Shown here piece after piece: positions 9,439 through 18,999 of a stretch of DNA of 64,000 nucleotides. The translations under genes and the position numbers were made by a program. Where the stretch lies: assembly GCA_013214065.1 (NCBI GenBank), contig JABSPK010000012.1, positions 34,393 to 98,392 on the forward strand, read 5' to 3'. Source of the DNA: Flavobacteriaceae bacterium (GTDB lineage: Bacteria > Bacteroidota > Bacteroidia > Flavobacteriales > Flavobacteriaceae). The notes beneath the pieces are model-generated. The model searched no databases. It was given only the letters and a program-made list of their open reading frames with translations, and was not told the DNA's origin. Each line of letters begins with the position of its first letter. Positions within the stretch are counted from its first letter, which is position 1.

Positions 9439-10791
9439 GTGGCCCTGAAAAAGTTGATACAGCGTTTTCAAAAGAAAGTGCAACCCCTTAATATGGTGTT
9501 GCTTCGAAATATCCTTCTCGTAGGTGGAATCGCATTCGCTGTTAAAGTAGTCGCGTTCTACAAGGAGACCATCGTTGCGTCGGAAATCGGATTGTCGGAA
9601 CTCTTGGATACCTTCTACCTCGCTCTGATCATACCGAATTTTTTGCAACAGGTATTCATCCAATCCCTGAAGAACCTTTTCATACCCAATTATATTGTCG
9701 AGTTGAAGAAAGGAGACAATGTCAGCGGGTTCCAAACCCTAACCTTGTTGCTCGTTTTGGGTTTGGTCGGGGTGCTTATGATCCTTTCGACCATTTTTAT
9801 CGAATTTTCGTTGCCCACCATTTTCCCGGGGCACACGGCTTCCTACTATGGGCTGATCCAAACCCAATTTTATGTGGTACTGCCTTGCCTTTTATTTTGG
9901 GGGCTTACCAACTTTATGGCCGGTTTGATCGAAATACGCGATAAATTCCTTGCCACCTCGCTTTCGGCTTTGTTCCCGGCAATCAGTACGATTATCTGCG
10001 TGTTGTTGTTTCGCGATCAACTTGGGGAAAAGGTGCTTTCGGTCGGTCTGTTGTCAGGTAGCTTCTTGGCGTTCCTTTTCGTTTTTGGTTGTGCGTTGAA
10101 GTACAAAGTCTTGAAACTTGGAAAACCCAGTCTTTCGGATAATACCCGAATGATGATCAGGCAGTTTCCTCCTAAGGTTTCCTCAGGTCTTTTGACAGGT
10201 TTAAACGGATTCGTAGATCAGTTTTTCGCGGCTCAATTGGTGGTCGGTTCGGTTGCCGCCTTGAATTACGGAAAAAAAATACCTGCATTCGCAGTAGGCA
10301 TCCTGATCTTAGCGTTGGGTAACGTACTGCTGCCCCATTTCTCAAAAAAAATAACGGAAGACCCCATTCAAGCGTTCAAACAACTATTCAAAACGTTAAA
10401 GTCATTGTTTTTGACAATGGTCATCGTGGCCATCATCCTGATTTTTTGGTCTGAACCCATTATCGCCCTATTGTTCGAGCGAAACGAATTCACATCCGAC
10501 GACACTTTCGTCGTCTCCAACATCCAAAAAATCGGTTTGGTCTACGTACCCTTCTATATTTGCACCTTGGTGACCGTCAAGTTCTTGACTGCCATGAACA
10601 AGAATATTTTTATGGCGTGGGCCTCTTTGTGGAACCTTATCTTAAATTTGGTGCTAAACTATGTGTTCATGAAAATGTACGGGGTATATGGTCTAATTTT
10701 GAGTACCACTTGTGTCTATATTCTCAATAGTTTTATCTATGTCGGATTTACTTTCAAACAATATCGGATACAACTTAAAAACCACTTATAA
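9439..10791 (+). CDS. MurJ/MviN-type lipid-linked oligosaccharide flippase
   Basis: A 450-residue polytopic membrane protein with about 12-14 hydrophobic segments. It has the MurJ/MviN-like N-terminal pattern of a transmembrane helix followed by YKETIVASEIG and the LDTFYLALIIPNF segment. In polysaccharide loci such MOP-superfamily proteins move undecaprenyl-linked repeat units across the inner membrane. The GTG at 9439 gives a normal N-terminus. An ATG at 9493 is the alternative, and would be preferred if the -7-like box at 9424-9431 is real. It is the first gene of a plus-strand run with the Wzy-like protein and the glycosyltransferases, so a Wzx role is more likely than the peptidoglycan lipid II role. 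Confidence 0.82.
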   Translation: MALKKLIQRFQKKVQPLNMVLLRNILLVGGIAFAVKVVAFYKETIVASEIGLSELLDTFYLALIIPNFLQQVFIQSLKNLFIPNYIVELKKGDNVSGFQTLTLLLVLGLVGVLMILSTIFIEFSLPTIFPGHTASYYGLIQTQFYVVLPCLLFWGLTNFMAGLIEIRDKFLATSLSALFPAISTIICVLLFRDQLGEKVLSVGLLSGSFLAFLFVFGCALKYKVLKLGKPSLSDNTRMMIRQFPPKVSSGLLTGLNGFVDQFFAAQLVVGSVAALNYGKKIPAFAVGILILALGNVLLPHFSKKITEDPIQAFKQLFKTLKSLFLTMVIVAIILIFWSEPIIALLFERNEFTSDDTFVVSNIQKIGLVYVPFYICTLVTVKFLTAMNKNIFMAWASLWNLILNLVLNYVFMKMYGVYGLILSTTCVYILNSFIYVGFTFKQYRIQLKNHL

Positions 10792-10895
10792 TTGTTCATG
10801 GCACGCGTTCATAATTTGTTGCTTTTCACCCCGCGCCTCAGACAGGGCGTTGGATTGGCCCATTACGGAAATCGACGGAAACCCTCAAAAGTGAC

Positions 10896-12107
10896 ATGGG
10901 AAGAATCGTAAAATTATTGTTCTATGGCCCCTTGGTCATTAATTTATTGAACCTTCAAGCGTTCGTTTCGAAGTTCATTTCGGCTTCCATTGCCCAACTC
11001 ATGGCCTACCTTAATGTGGGGTTGATTTTCTTGGGGTTACTTTTGATACTTAAACAGCGAAGAAAGCTACCGAAATTGATTCTTCTTTGGTTGCTTTTTT
11101 TTAGTTGTTATTTTGTTTTCGGTTTGATCGCAAATGGCTTTCATGGTACCCAACCGACCATTCTGAGGGTCTTGATCCCCGGAATTTATTTGATCGGTTA
11201 TTCCTTTTTCCTTAGTACGGGATCGGCTAAGACCGAATTGCCAAAAGTCCTTGCATACTCCTTCTTCGTTTCATGTCTGTTGCTGTTCTTGTTACAATAT
11301 TTTAATTTTTCATTGGACCATGACGGCGTTTATGAGTACTCCTTAGATCGGGCCAGCGGCGTATATGGGGATGCGAACAACGCCGCTGTCGCTTCGATAC
11401 TTTCTTTCATTTTCGTCAAGCATATCCTAATTCCGAAAACCAAATGGCAAAAGATGCTTAAGAGCTTCGCCCTTTTGTTCTCGGCCTACGCCTTACTGTT
11501 GACTTTTTCAAAAACCGGTATCGTGGTGTTTCTTTTGGTTTTAATGATAACCTATCGCAAAATGTTCAATATCAAGCGGATTTTGGTCTCAGCCATATTG
11601 ATACCGTTCGTAGGCGTGCTTTTGATCAATTGGGCCAGCACGACCACAAGACTTAGCGAAGGACAGAAGCATCGTATCGAGAACGTGGTGAACATCATCA
11701 GTTTGCAAACGGATAAGGTCAGTTTTTCAGAACGGGATGTCTTGTTCAAGAATATGCTGGGATATATCTACGAAAACCCGTTCATTGGGAACGGCTTGAA
11801 CTTCGCCGTTGAAATCAGGGGGCATAATACGGTTTTCGGGGTTTGGGCCGATGCTGGATTTTTGACATTCACCATTTTCTTGTTCCTGCTCTTTCATTAC
11901 TATAAAGATGCTCTTACCGCAAAAGGGAATATTGCGAATTTTTCACTAGCCATTTTGGTAACACTTTCGATTTTCATGCTAAGTCTACAGACCATCATCA
12001 ATCAAGGGTACCTCATCGTGGTTTTCATTTATATTGGCTACGTACTTGATAAAAATTCGGTGCGGGATCCATCATCAGTAATATCCGAAAAACAACTTCA
12101 TGCCTAA
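10896..12107 (+). CDS. Wzy/O-antigen-ligase-like membrane polymerase
   Basis: A 403-residue integral membrane protein with about 10-12 hydrophobic segments. A large soluble loop between about residues 255 and 310 contains the pattern ENPFIGNGLNFAVEIRGHNTVFGVWADAG. The motif G-x-N and the H-N-T before a final transmembrane block are characteristic of the WaaL/Wzy superfamily. In this setting, between a flippase and glycosyltransferases, it is best read as the polymerase that links lipid-borne repeat units in the periplasm. These families diverge quickly, so a ligase role cannot be excluded. Its separation from the flippase by about 100 bases is compatible with one operon. Confidence 0.78.
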   Translation: MGRIVKLLFYGPLVINLLNLQAFVSKFISASIAQLMAYLNVGLIFLGLLLILKQRRKLPKLILLWLLFFSCYFVFGLIANGFHGTQPTILRVLIPGIYLIGYSFFLSTGSAKTELPKVLAYSFFVSCLLLFLLQYFNFSLDHDGVYEYSLDRASGVYGDANNAAVASILSFIFVKHILIPKTKWQKMLKSFALLFSAYALLLTFSKTGIVVFLLVLMITYRKMFNIKRILVSAILIPFVGVLLINWASTTTRLSEGQKHRIENVVNIISLQTDKVSFSERDVLFKNMLGYIYENPFIGNGLNFAVEIRGHNTVFGVWADAGFLTFTIFLFLLFHYYKDALTAKGNIANFSLAILVTLSIFMLSLQTIINQGYLIVVFIYIGYVLDKNSVRDPSSVISEKQLHA

Positions 12108-12236
12108 ACGGTTTACTTGTTTTGTTGTAACCTAGTCCAAAGAATGATGAAAGTGTTGAACCAAGATGTTCCTGACAAAATCTTTTGCCGAATTAATCGT
12201 TAAATCCCTAAGGCAGACTATTTGCCTTCCTTTAGA

Positions 12237-13325
12237 ATGAAAATAGACTTTATTATCCATAGATTATCAGGCGGTGGGGCAGAACGTGTTATGGTGACCC
12301 TCGCCAACGGATTCGCACCCAAAGCGGATGTTTCCCTGATCACCCTACTCAAAAAAGGGGCGGTCGAACCCAAAGATCCGTATCCGTTGCATGAGCGTGT
12401 CAAAAGGATCCGATTGCATAAAAAAATCATTTCCAACCATACCGTCCAAGCTTGGATCAACCTTTTTCGGCACTATAAGTCAAAGTCGAATCGACCCGAC
12501 GTCATTGTGGTTTTCCTTCCGGCGAATGCCATGATGGTGGTCCCTATCGCTCGAATTTTCGGCATCAAAGTGGTCGTGAGTGAGCATAACAACCATAAAG
12601 CACATCCAGCCAAAAAATTAAACTGGATCAGGAAGCGTATTTATCCCAAGGCAAATGCCATAACGATTTTGACCTCTTACGATTATGATTTTTACAAAGA
12701 TTCGAACCAGCATGTATTCGTCATGCCCAATCCGATCAATATTCCCGAGGGAATAACGGATTATTCGAAACGGGAAAAGAATATCATTGCCGCCGGGTCG
12801 CTTAAACGTTACGATGTAAAGGGTTTTGATAGTTTGCTCCATATCACCGCGCCACTTTTAAAAGGTCAAAATGAATGGAGACTCACCATCGCAGGTAGTG
12901 GTGATGAAGGCTTGCGGATACTGCAGGGAATCGCCAAGGACCTCGAAATGGAACAACATGTCGACTTTGCCGGATTTTGCGATGATATGCAAGGCCTGAT
13001 GCAAAGTGCGCAGGTTTACGTGCTGCCATCGAAATATGAAGGTCTGCCCATGGTGTTGATGGAAGCACTTAGCAATGGTATGGCATGTGTGGCTTATGAT
13101 TGCGTTTCCGGACCGAAAGATCTGATCGTACCGGATGTGAACGGTATCTTGGTAGAGGATCAAAACCAAAGCAAGTTCCGACAAGCTTTAAAATCCGTTA
13201 TGGAAGATCAGGACTTGCGGTTCCGACTTGCAGAAAATGCCCCGAATTCGGTTGTTTCCTATGACTTGCCGCAAATCATTGCGAAATGGGGGGAGTTGTT
13301 CGATAAAATCGGAGTAGGACGTTGA
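12237..13325 (+). CDS. Glycosyltransferase family 4
   Basis: A 362-residue GT-B retaining glycosyltransferase. The N-terminus reads MKIDFIIHRLSGGGAERV, the usual acceptor-domain start with the GGGAERV loop. The C-terminal half carries SKYEGLPMVLMEAL, the E-x7-E signature of GT4 that binds the nucleotide sugar. The ATG at 12237 is preferred over an in-frame TTG at 12222 because the family starts directly at the first beta strand. It probably adds one sugar of the repeat unit on the cytoplasmic face of the membrane. Donor and acceptor cannot be inferred. Confidence 0.88.
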   Translation: MKIDFIIHRLSGGGAERVMVTLANGFAPKADVSLITLLKKGAVEPKDPYPLHERVKRIRLHKKIISNHTVQAWINLFRHYKSKSNRPDVIVVFLPANAMMVVPIARIFGIKVVVSEHNNHKAHPAKKLNWIRKRIYPKANAITILTSYDYDFYKDSNQHVFVMPNPINIPEGITDYSKREKNIIAAGSLKRYDVKGFDSLLHITAPLLKGQNEWRLTIAGSGDEGLRILQGIAKDLEMEQHVDFAGFCDDMQGLMQSAQVYVLPSKYEGLPMVLMEALSNGMACVAYDCVSGPKDLIVPDVNGILVEDQNQSKFRQALKSVMEDQDLRFRLAENAPNSVVSYDLPQIIAKWGELFDKIGVGR

Positions 13326-13427
13326 GTTTAAAAAAGAGGAAAACATAACTACAAGTGGATACTTTTACAAAAAGAATACAGGTTACGATCGCGTTTTCAT
13401 CGTCAGACCCCAGAAGATAGGCGTACA

Positions 13428-14018
13428 ATGATACAAAGTAGAGCAGATTACAAAGCATACATCACCCAGGATCAAATCGCCAGGGGATTGCGCTTCAATT
13501 CGCCGAAGCAACGTCTAAAAGACTGGGTTTATAGGGATCCCACATGGAAATTCCAAAAATTACTACGCAGAACCGAGTTCTACTTCAACAAAAAAAAGAA
13601 CCCTCTCGAATGGCTGTATTATTGGTATCTCGAATATCGATTCAAAAAACTATCCATCAAGCTGGGTTTTAGCATCCCGAAAAACGTTTTCGGTCCTGGT
13701 CTGGCGATCCCGCACTATGGGCTGATCGTAGTGAACAGCAAGACCAAAGTGGGCAAAAATTGTAGGATCCATGTCGGTGTCAATATCGGGGCTTCAGGCG
13801 GCTTTCCGGAAGCTCCGCAAATCGGTGATAACGTTTATATCGGGCCCGGCGCCAAAATTTATGGAAACATTTCAATCGCCAACAATGTTGCCATTGCCGC
13901 CAATGCTAGCGTAGGGCGCTCCATTGAAGAGGAACATATCGTTGTCGGTGGTATTCCGGCAAAAAAAATCAAAGAATTCGACATCAAACAAATCATCAAG
14001 CATCTTGAAAGCGAATAA
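13428..14018 (+). CDS. CysE-like hexapeptide-repeat acyltransferase
   Basis: A 196-residue protein with an alpha-helical basic N-terminal third (about 1-85) and a left-handed beta-helix built from hexapeptide repeats (about 90-180; for example IGDNVYIGPGAKIYG). It contains the IPHYGLIVVN segment and the late VVGGIPAKKI loop seen in serine O-acetyltransferase-related enzymes. Homologues in capsule loci, such as WcaB-type proteins, acetylate sugars with acetyl-CoA. Its place between two glycosyltransferases argues for O- or N-acetylation of the polymer rather than cysteine synthesis. The end overlaps the proposed start of the following glycosyltransferase by 14 bases. Confidence 0.82.
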   Translation: MIQSRADYKAYITQDQIARGLRFNSPKQRLKDWVYRDPTWKFQKLLRRTEFYFNKKKNPLEWLYYWYLEYRFKKLSIKLGFSIPKNVFGPGLAIPHYGLIVVNSKTKVGKNCRIHVGVNIGASGGFPEAPQIGDNVYIGPGAKIYGNISIANNVAIAANASVGRSIEEEHIVVGGIPAKKIKEFDIKQIIKHLESE

Positions 14019-15093
14019 GACCAGGATCCTTTTTGTCCTACCTTCGCTTCGCTCAGGTGGGGCCGAGCGGGTCATGTCGTTCTTGGCCCAAAATATCGAC
14101 CGAAGCCTTTTCGAACCACAGCTATTGATCACCGGCTCCAACAAAGATCAAAAATATGCCGTTGAGGGCATTCCGGTGACATTTTTGAATAAGTCAAGGG
14201 TACAGTTCGCCATGCCTGCGATGCTGGCCTTTCTCATACGCAACCGACCCCATATCGCTATCAGTGCGATCGGACATTTGAACATGGCCATGGGTCTTTT
14301 AGGACTGATTGTTCCGCGTGTTAAGTTCGTCGCTCGTGCCACTACGATTACCGGATTCAATCTCGGGGATGAAAAACGGGAAAATCAAAAATCGGCCAAG
14401 GTCTACCGATTGGCATCGAAAGGTATCGACCGTATTATTTGCCAATCAAACGATATGAAGCGTTCTATTGAGTCTGCCGTACCCGAATCGGGTTCGAAGA
14501 TTACGGTAATCAATAATCCCGTTACTTCGAAATTCAATTTGAAAACCCGTTCCTTCCGCGAAGACGAACAACTCAAGTTCATTACTATTGGTAGGTTGAC
14601 CGAACGAAAAGGATACATAAGGGTTTTGGAGGCCCTTGCCGAATTCGATCAGGATTTTCATTATACCATAATCGGATCGGGAGATTTCGCTCCGCAGTTA
14701 AAGGCGAAAGTCTCAAGTCTGGAACTCGATGCCAAGGTGACCTTCGTCGATCATACCGATCAGGTTGAACGCTATCTGAGCAGTCATGATATCTATTTAC
14801 AAGGTTCATATGTAGAAGGCTTCCCCAACGCCTTGCTGGAAAGCTGTGCCACAGGGACACCTTCAGTGGTTTTTGATGCACCCGGTGGTATCAACGAAAT
14901 CATCATATCGGGAGTGAACGGGTTCATCGCCCAAAACCCACAGGACTTTTTAGAGAAACTTTCGACTGCGGCGAACCACCCTTGGTCAGCGGATAAAGTC
15001 CGGGATTCGGTCTTTTCCAGATACTCAGAACGAAAAATACTGGAAGACTACGAACAATTTTTCACTATGTTGACAAACCAAACCGAAAGCTGA
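14005..15093 (+). CDS. Glycosyltransferase family 4
   Basis: A 362-residue GT-B enzyme. After a short lead it shows the first strand TRILFVLPSLRSGGAERV, and in the C-terminal domain the GT4 signature SYVEGFPNALLESCATG with its E-x7-E spacing. The reading frame is open back to 13924, but that would overlap the acetyltransferase gene by 95 bases. A TTG at 14005, 14 bases inside that gene, gives a normal N-terminus and is chosen, with some doubt because no ATG is available. It is the second of four GT4 enzymes in this run and presumably forms a different linkage in the repeat unit. Confidence 0.84.
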   Translation: MKANKTRILFVLPSLRSGGAERVMSFLAQNIDRSLFEPQLLITGSNKDQKYAVEGIPVTFLNKSRVQFAMPAMLAFLIRNRPHIAISAIGHLNMAMGLLGLIVPRVKFVARATTITGFNLGDEKRENQKSAKVYRLASKGIDRIICQSNDMKRSIESAVPESGSKITVINNPVTSKFNLKTRSFREDEQLKFITIGRLTERKGYIRVLEALAEFDQDFHYTIIGSGDFAPQLKAKVSSLELDAKVTFVDHTDQVERYLSSHDIYLQGSYVEGFPNALLESCATGTPSVVFDAPGGINEIIISGVNGFIAQNPQDFLEKLSTAANHPWSADKVRDSVFSRYSERKILEDYEQFFTMLTNQTES

Positions 15094-15100
15094 ACACCCC

Positions 15101-16195
15101 ATGCAAGTACTACAACTCATTAATTCACTGAACTCCGGGGGTGCGGAAAAACTGGTTTCGGACCTATGTATCGCCTATCTCAAAAAGGGGGTCCAGGTCG
15201 AACTGGCATTACTAAGTGGAAAACGAACGGTTTTCATGGAGCGCCTCCAAGAAAATTGCCCTGACCTGACCATCCGTCATTTCGGTGAGCCTCCGGGAAT
15301 CTATAGTCCGAAACATATCCTGCGCATACGGAGAGCAATCGCAGGTTACGATGTGGTCCATGTTCATTTGTTCCCATCCTTGTATTGGGCCGGATTCGCC
15401 AGTATCCTTAAGAATTCTACAGCAAAGTTGGTTTTCACCGAACACAATACCACGAACAGAAGAAGGAACCATCCGATCCTTAAGCGGATTGATAAATTGG
15501 TATACCGAAAATATGACCGGGTCATCACGATTTCAGATGCCGTTCATACCAATTTGGAGCACTACTTAAGCCAAAAAAAATCGACCATTCGACAAATCAA
15601 CAATGGCATCGATCTTATCGAAATCGCACGGGCACTTCCTTACGGAAAAAAGGAACTCGGTTTTGAGGAAACGACGAAACTCATTTTACAGGTCTCCAGT
15701 TTTACCGCACAAAAAAACCAAAAGACCTTGATCCAAGGTTTGAACCACCTTCCACAGCATATTCATTTGATCTTGGTCGGTGAAGGGGTGCTTCGGGAAG
15801 AACATGAACGTTTCGTTGCGGAATTGGGCCTTTCGAAGCGTGTCCATTTTTTCGGATTGAGGAAAGACGTTCCCAGACTCCTTAAAAGCGTTGATTTTGT
15901 AGTACTTTCCTCGAATTTCGAAGGATTGTCCCTTTCCTGTGTTGAAGGGCTTGCGTCGGGCAAGCCGTTTCTCGCCTCGAACGTGCCAGGTTTATCGGAA
16001 GTTGTCGGTGGTCATGGCATTTTATTTGAAAATGGGGACTTTGAATCCCTCGCCCGTTCGATCCTACATTTGATCGAAGACAAAGCGCTCTATCAGGAGA
16101 CCGTTACAAGTTGTTTGGCACGTGCCAAAGCCTTTGATATCAACAAGATGGTCGACGGATATTTGGCCCTGTACAATGAAATCACCTCAAAATAG
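15101..16195 (+). CDS. Glycosyltransferase family 4
   Basis: A 364-residue GT-B glycosyltransferase starting MQVLQLINSLNSGGAEK, eight bases after the preceding glycosyltransferase. The N-terminal domain carries VVHVHLFPS and the TEHNT motif common in this family. The C-terminal domain has the GT4 motif SSNFEGLSLSCVEGLASG for binding the donor phosphate and ribose. It is cytoplasmic or peripheral to the inner membrane. It is clearly part of the same operon, but the sugar transferred is unknown. Confidence 0.88.
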   Translation: MQVLQLINSLNSGGAEKLVSDLCIAYLKKGVQVELALLSGKRTVFMERLQENCPDLTIRHFGEPPGIYSPKHILRIRRAIAGYDVVHVHLFPSLYWAGFASILKNSTAKLVFTEHNTTNRRRNHPILKRIDKLVYRKYDRVITISDAVHTNLEHYLSQKKSTIRQINNGIDLIEIARALPYGKKELGFEETTKLILQVSSFTAQKNQKTLIQGLNHLPQHIHLILVGEGVLREEHERFVAELGLSKRVHFFGLRKDVPRLLKSVDFVVLSSNFEGLSLSCVEGLASGKPFLASNVPGLSEVVGGHGILFENGDFESLARSILHLIEDKALYQETVTSCLARAKAFDINKMVDGYLALYNEITSK

Positions 16196-16224
16196 TTTTA
16201 TTAATACAAAACCGAACCAACCCT

Positions 16225-17364
16225 ATGCCCAACCGAAACGTCTTGATCATTTGTTCCGTCGCGTATTCATTGATCAATTTCAGAAAGGATTTTATCGAAG
16301 CTTTATTGGCCAATGGATACCGGGTATGGTGTGCGGCCCCTGATTATGCGGAGTCGATCCGAAATGAGGTGGAAGGTCTTGGGGCCCAAACGGTCGATTT
16401 TAATTTGCAACGAAAAGGCCTCGATCCTTTGAAAGACTTAAAGAGTATCGATGAACTTCGTGATATCATGTTACGGCTTGAAATTGATTTCGTCTTCGCA
16501 TACACGATTAAACCGGTAATCTATGGCTCTTTTGCCGCCAGACGTGCGCAACTAAAAACCTTCTCCTTGATTACAGGGCTAGGTTTCACCTTCAGTGGGG
16601 TTTCCCTGAAATCGAAATTATTGGGCCATGTTTCGAAGATTTTATACCGCCGTGCGTTGCGACACGATAACATCGCTATATTTCAAAACAAGGACGACCA
16701 ACAATTGTTCGTCGAGAAAAAGATACTTCCTCGAAATCGCGAGTCTTTCGTAGTGAATGGATCCGGAATCAATTTGGATCGCTTTCGGTCGAAAACCGAA
16801 GCGGAATACCAAACCGGTGATTGCGTGAACTTTATCTTGATCGGGAGACTCATGGTCGAAAAAGGGATCGCCCTGTATCTTGATGCCGCATCCCATTTCC
16901 ACCAAAAAGGGATTAAGGCGAATTTCCATGTGGTCGGCGGACCTCCCGACAATATGCAAGCAATGGAAGAACGACTGAAAACATTGCATGACCAAGGGGT
17001 CATTGTTCATCACGGGGTCCAGAAAGATGTGCGGCCTTACCTCTACCAGGCCGGTATCTTTGTGCTTCCGACCTATTACCGTGAAGGGGTACCGCGATCC
17101 ATATTGGAAGCATTGGCAATAGGAATGCCTATCATTACAACCGATACCCCGGGTTGTAAAGAAACGGTAATCGAAGGTGAAAACGGTTTCCTTCTCGCCC
17201 CGAAAACCCTACAACCCCTGATCGATGCCATGGCCTATTTCATCGGATCACCTGAAAAAATCAGTACGATGGGCAAACGAAGTAGAACGTTGGCAGAGAA
17301 CAAATTCGATGTTCATCTGATCAACACCGATTTGTTGGAGATCATCAAAAAAAACCTTGCCTAA
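16225..17364 (+). CDS. Glycosyltransferase family 4, PglA-like
   Basis: A 379-residue GT4 enzyme of the subgroup with the N-terminal SVAYSLINFRK loop, TIKPVIYGSFAA in the first domain and ITGLGFTF. This pattern is known from enzymes that add the second sugar to an undecaprenyl-diphosphate-linked amino sugar, such as PglA and capsular homologues. The signature YYREGVPRSILEALAIG is in the C-terminal domain. The next gene is a PglC-type phosphosugar transferase that starts one base after this stop, which fits consecutive steps. The amino-sugar genes at the left edge of the window would then supply the first sugar. The substrate is inferred from family and context only. Confidence 0.85.
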   Translation: MPNRNVLIICSVAYSLINFRKDFIEALLANGYRVWCAAPDYAESIRNEVEGLGAQTVDFNLQRKGLDPLKDLKSIDELRDIMLRLEIDFVFAYTIKPVIYGSFAARRAQLKTFSLITGLGFTFSGVSLKSKLLGHVSKILYRRALRHDNIAIFQNKDDQQLFVEKKILPRNRESFVVNGSGINLDRFRSKTEAEYQTGDCVNFILIGRLMVEKGIALYLDAASHFHQKGIKANFHVVGGPPDNMQAMEERLKTLHDQGVIVHHGVQKDVRPYLYQAGIFVLPTYYREGVPRSILEALAIGMPIITTDTPGCKETVIEGENGFLLAPKTLQPLIDAMAYFIGSPEKISTMGKRSRTLAENKFDVHLINTDLLEIIKKNLA

Positions 17365-17365
17365 A

Positions 17366-17977
17366 ATGTACCGTTATTTCTTCAAGAGTCTCATTGATAA
17401 GATCCTGGCCCTAATCGCCGTATCGCTGTTATCCCCTATCATCCTTATTCTGGTGCTCCTGCTATCCTTAGCGAACTCGGGGCATCCGTTTTTCTTTCAA
17501 CGCCGCCCTGGTAAGAATGGGAAAGTCTTCACCATCATCAAGTTCAAGACCATGAACGACAAGAAAGATGCCAACGGAGAATTACTCCCTGATATACAAC
17601 GCATTACCAAGGTCGGTAAATTCGTGAGGGCCAGTTCTTTAGATGAGATCATGCAGCTGTTCAACGTATTGAAAGGCGATATGTCACTCATCGGACCCAG
17701 ACCCCTTTTAGTGGATTACCTGCCCTTATACTCGGAATCACAAGCAAGAAGACATCTTGTCAAACCAGGCATTACCGGATGGGCTCAAGTCAATGGTAGG
17801 AATGCGATAAGCTGGGAACAAAAATTTGAGCTCGACGTTTGGTATGTCGACAACCTCAGTTTTTCAACCGACCTGAAAATCATCCTATTGACCATACAGA
17901 AAGTGTTCAAAAGAGCGGATATTTCCTCTGACGAAAACGATACCATGCCGCGGTTTATGGGTAGTCCTGAATCCTAA
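17366..17977 (+). CDS. Initiating sugar-phosphate transferase, PglC/WcaJ-type
   Basis: A 203-residue monotopic membrane enzyme of the bacterial sugar transferase family. One hydrophobic re-entrant helix lies near residues 12-35. It is followed by RRPGKNGKVFTIIKFKTM, the catalytic pair in the SSLDEIMQLFNVLKGDMSLIGPRP region (Asp-Glu), and PGITGWAQVNGRN near the end. The small size without extra transmembrane helices is PglC-like. It transfers a phospho-sugar from UDP-sugar to undecaprenyl phosphate and so starts the repeat unit. The ATG at 17366, one base after the preceding stop, is chosen over an upstream TTG at 17357. Confidence 0.9.
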   Translation: MYRYFFKSLIDKILALIAVSLLSPIILILVLLLSLANSGHPFFFQRRPGKNGKVFTIIKFKTMNDKKDANGELLPDIQRITKVGKFVRASSLDEIMQLFNVLKGDMSLIGPRPLLVDYLPLYSESQARRHLVKPGITGWAQVNGRNAISWEQKFELDVWYVDNLSFSTDLKIILLTIQKVFKRADISSDENDTMPRFMGSPES

Positions 17978-17991
17978 ACGGATTCTTCGCC

Positions 17992-18777
17992 CTAATTTGA
18001 ATCGGCGGTGAGACTTTCGACCAGCGTGGTGTATTCGCTATCAAGCGATTCATTCTCATAGTCAAATCGGGAAATGGACGCTTTGTTCCTCTCCGATTTT
18101 TCGAGGCGGACCTCTTCATGGATCATTTCACCCAATTCGGGTAGAAACCCTTGTAGATCCTTCAACCACACGTAGGTGACATTCTCTAGTTTAGCGGTTC
18201 GCCTGGTGAATTGCATATAGAAGGCGATCATTTTTTCAGCGATTTCGATCATCACCTTTTCGTCATTTTCGAAAAATCCGGCCAAATCAACCCCGACATG
18301 ACGTTTCCAGTAGAGCTCGTTGCCCCAAAAATAATTTTGATTATGTGCCTTGACCTTCTGGTGGTGGTTTACCGCCGACCTCACCCAAGCCGAAGGTTTA
18401 CGAAGAACGCAGATGTAATTTAAATTACGGGCCACCTCATTATCGGCCATTTGATCGACGTAGGCCGATAAAAAGCCGGAACACTCCAATTTCAAATTCA
18501 GCGAATTCAACCTTCTGATGAACCATCGATCAAAATCACGGTTGAGCATTCGGATCGACGTATAATGGAGCGATTCATGTTGGGCGATCGAAGGGTCGAA
18601 ACAACTCGATAAAAACGTTGTTCCTGTTTTGTAAGGAGAGATGCAATAAACGGTTTTGTGCCCCAATACCCTAGAACCTTCAGCAACCCATCGCCGAGAG
18701 GTCAAATAAGCTTTTGCCTGCATAATGGTCTTATGCAAGGGGGATCGGATGATGATTTTCTTGATGGCCTTTTTCAC
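17992..18777 (-). CDS. Sulfotransferase-like protein
   Basis: A 261-residue protein with the sulfotransferase 5'-phosphosulfate loop in CISPYKTGTTFL (about residues 45-56) and a 3'-phosphate-binding strand with serine in LRKPSAWVRSAVNHH (about 125-139). There is no signal peptide, so it should use cytoplasmic PAPS. It has little obvious similarity to the other sulfotransferase of the locus apart from these motifs, so the two probably act on different positions. It converges with the sugar-transferase gene with only 14 bases between the stops. The target is most likely the polysaccharide or its precursor; a small-molecule target is possible. Confidence 0.72.
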   Translation of the reverse strand: MKKAIKKIIIRSPLHKTIMQAKAYLTSRRWVAEGSRVLGHKTVYCISPYKTGTTFLSSCFDPSIAQHESLHYTSIRMLNRDFDRWFIRRLNSLNLKLECSGFLSAYVDQMADNEVARNLNYICVLRKPSAWVRSAVNHHQKVKAHNQNYFWGNELYWKRHVGVDLAGFFENDEKVMIEIAEKMIAFYMQFTRRTAKLENVTYVWLKDLQGFLPELGEMIHEEVRLEKSERNKASISRFDYENESLDSEYTTLVESLTADSN

Positions 18778-18955
18778 GGGTATTCCCTTGATTTTCGAAA
18801 TCCGAAAATAGGGAAATACTAGATGAAAGCAACGGAAAACAATATCAAAATATGATATGGTTTTGGTGGAAGGTCTATAAAAGCTGATTTATATCCTTTT
18901 AAACGAATTTAGTTTCAATACATGGATGAAAATCCAAATCCGTTCAAATAATGAT

Positions 18956-18963
18956 TAGATTTG
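18956..18963 (+). promoter_or_regulatory. Promoter -7 box before the SDR/SMP-30/ATP-grasp block
   Basis: TAGATTTG is an exact TAnnTTTG match 37 bases before the ATG at 19000. An apparent upstream TTG start (18961) lies inside the box, so the ATG at 19000 is the credible start. The box suggests that the five genes to 24222 are transcribed separately from the flippase/GT run. Confidence 0.5.
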
Positions 18964-18999
18964 AGCGTTAGTTTCAAAACGGTAACAGTCCAACGACCA

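Noticed and set aside
9301..9735. Minus-strand open frame of 144 codons over the flippase start
   Set aside because: It overlaps the flippase on the other strand and its product has no recognisable features.
13924..14004. N-terminal extension of the second GT4 gene
   Set aside because: It would overlap the acetyltransferase gene by 95 bases and has no family similarity; the TTG at 14005 fits better.
12237..17364. The four GT4 genes as a recent tandem duplication
   Set aside because: They share only family motifs; their first domains and lengths differ, so they are separate enzymes rather than recent copies.
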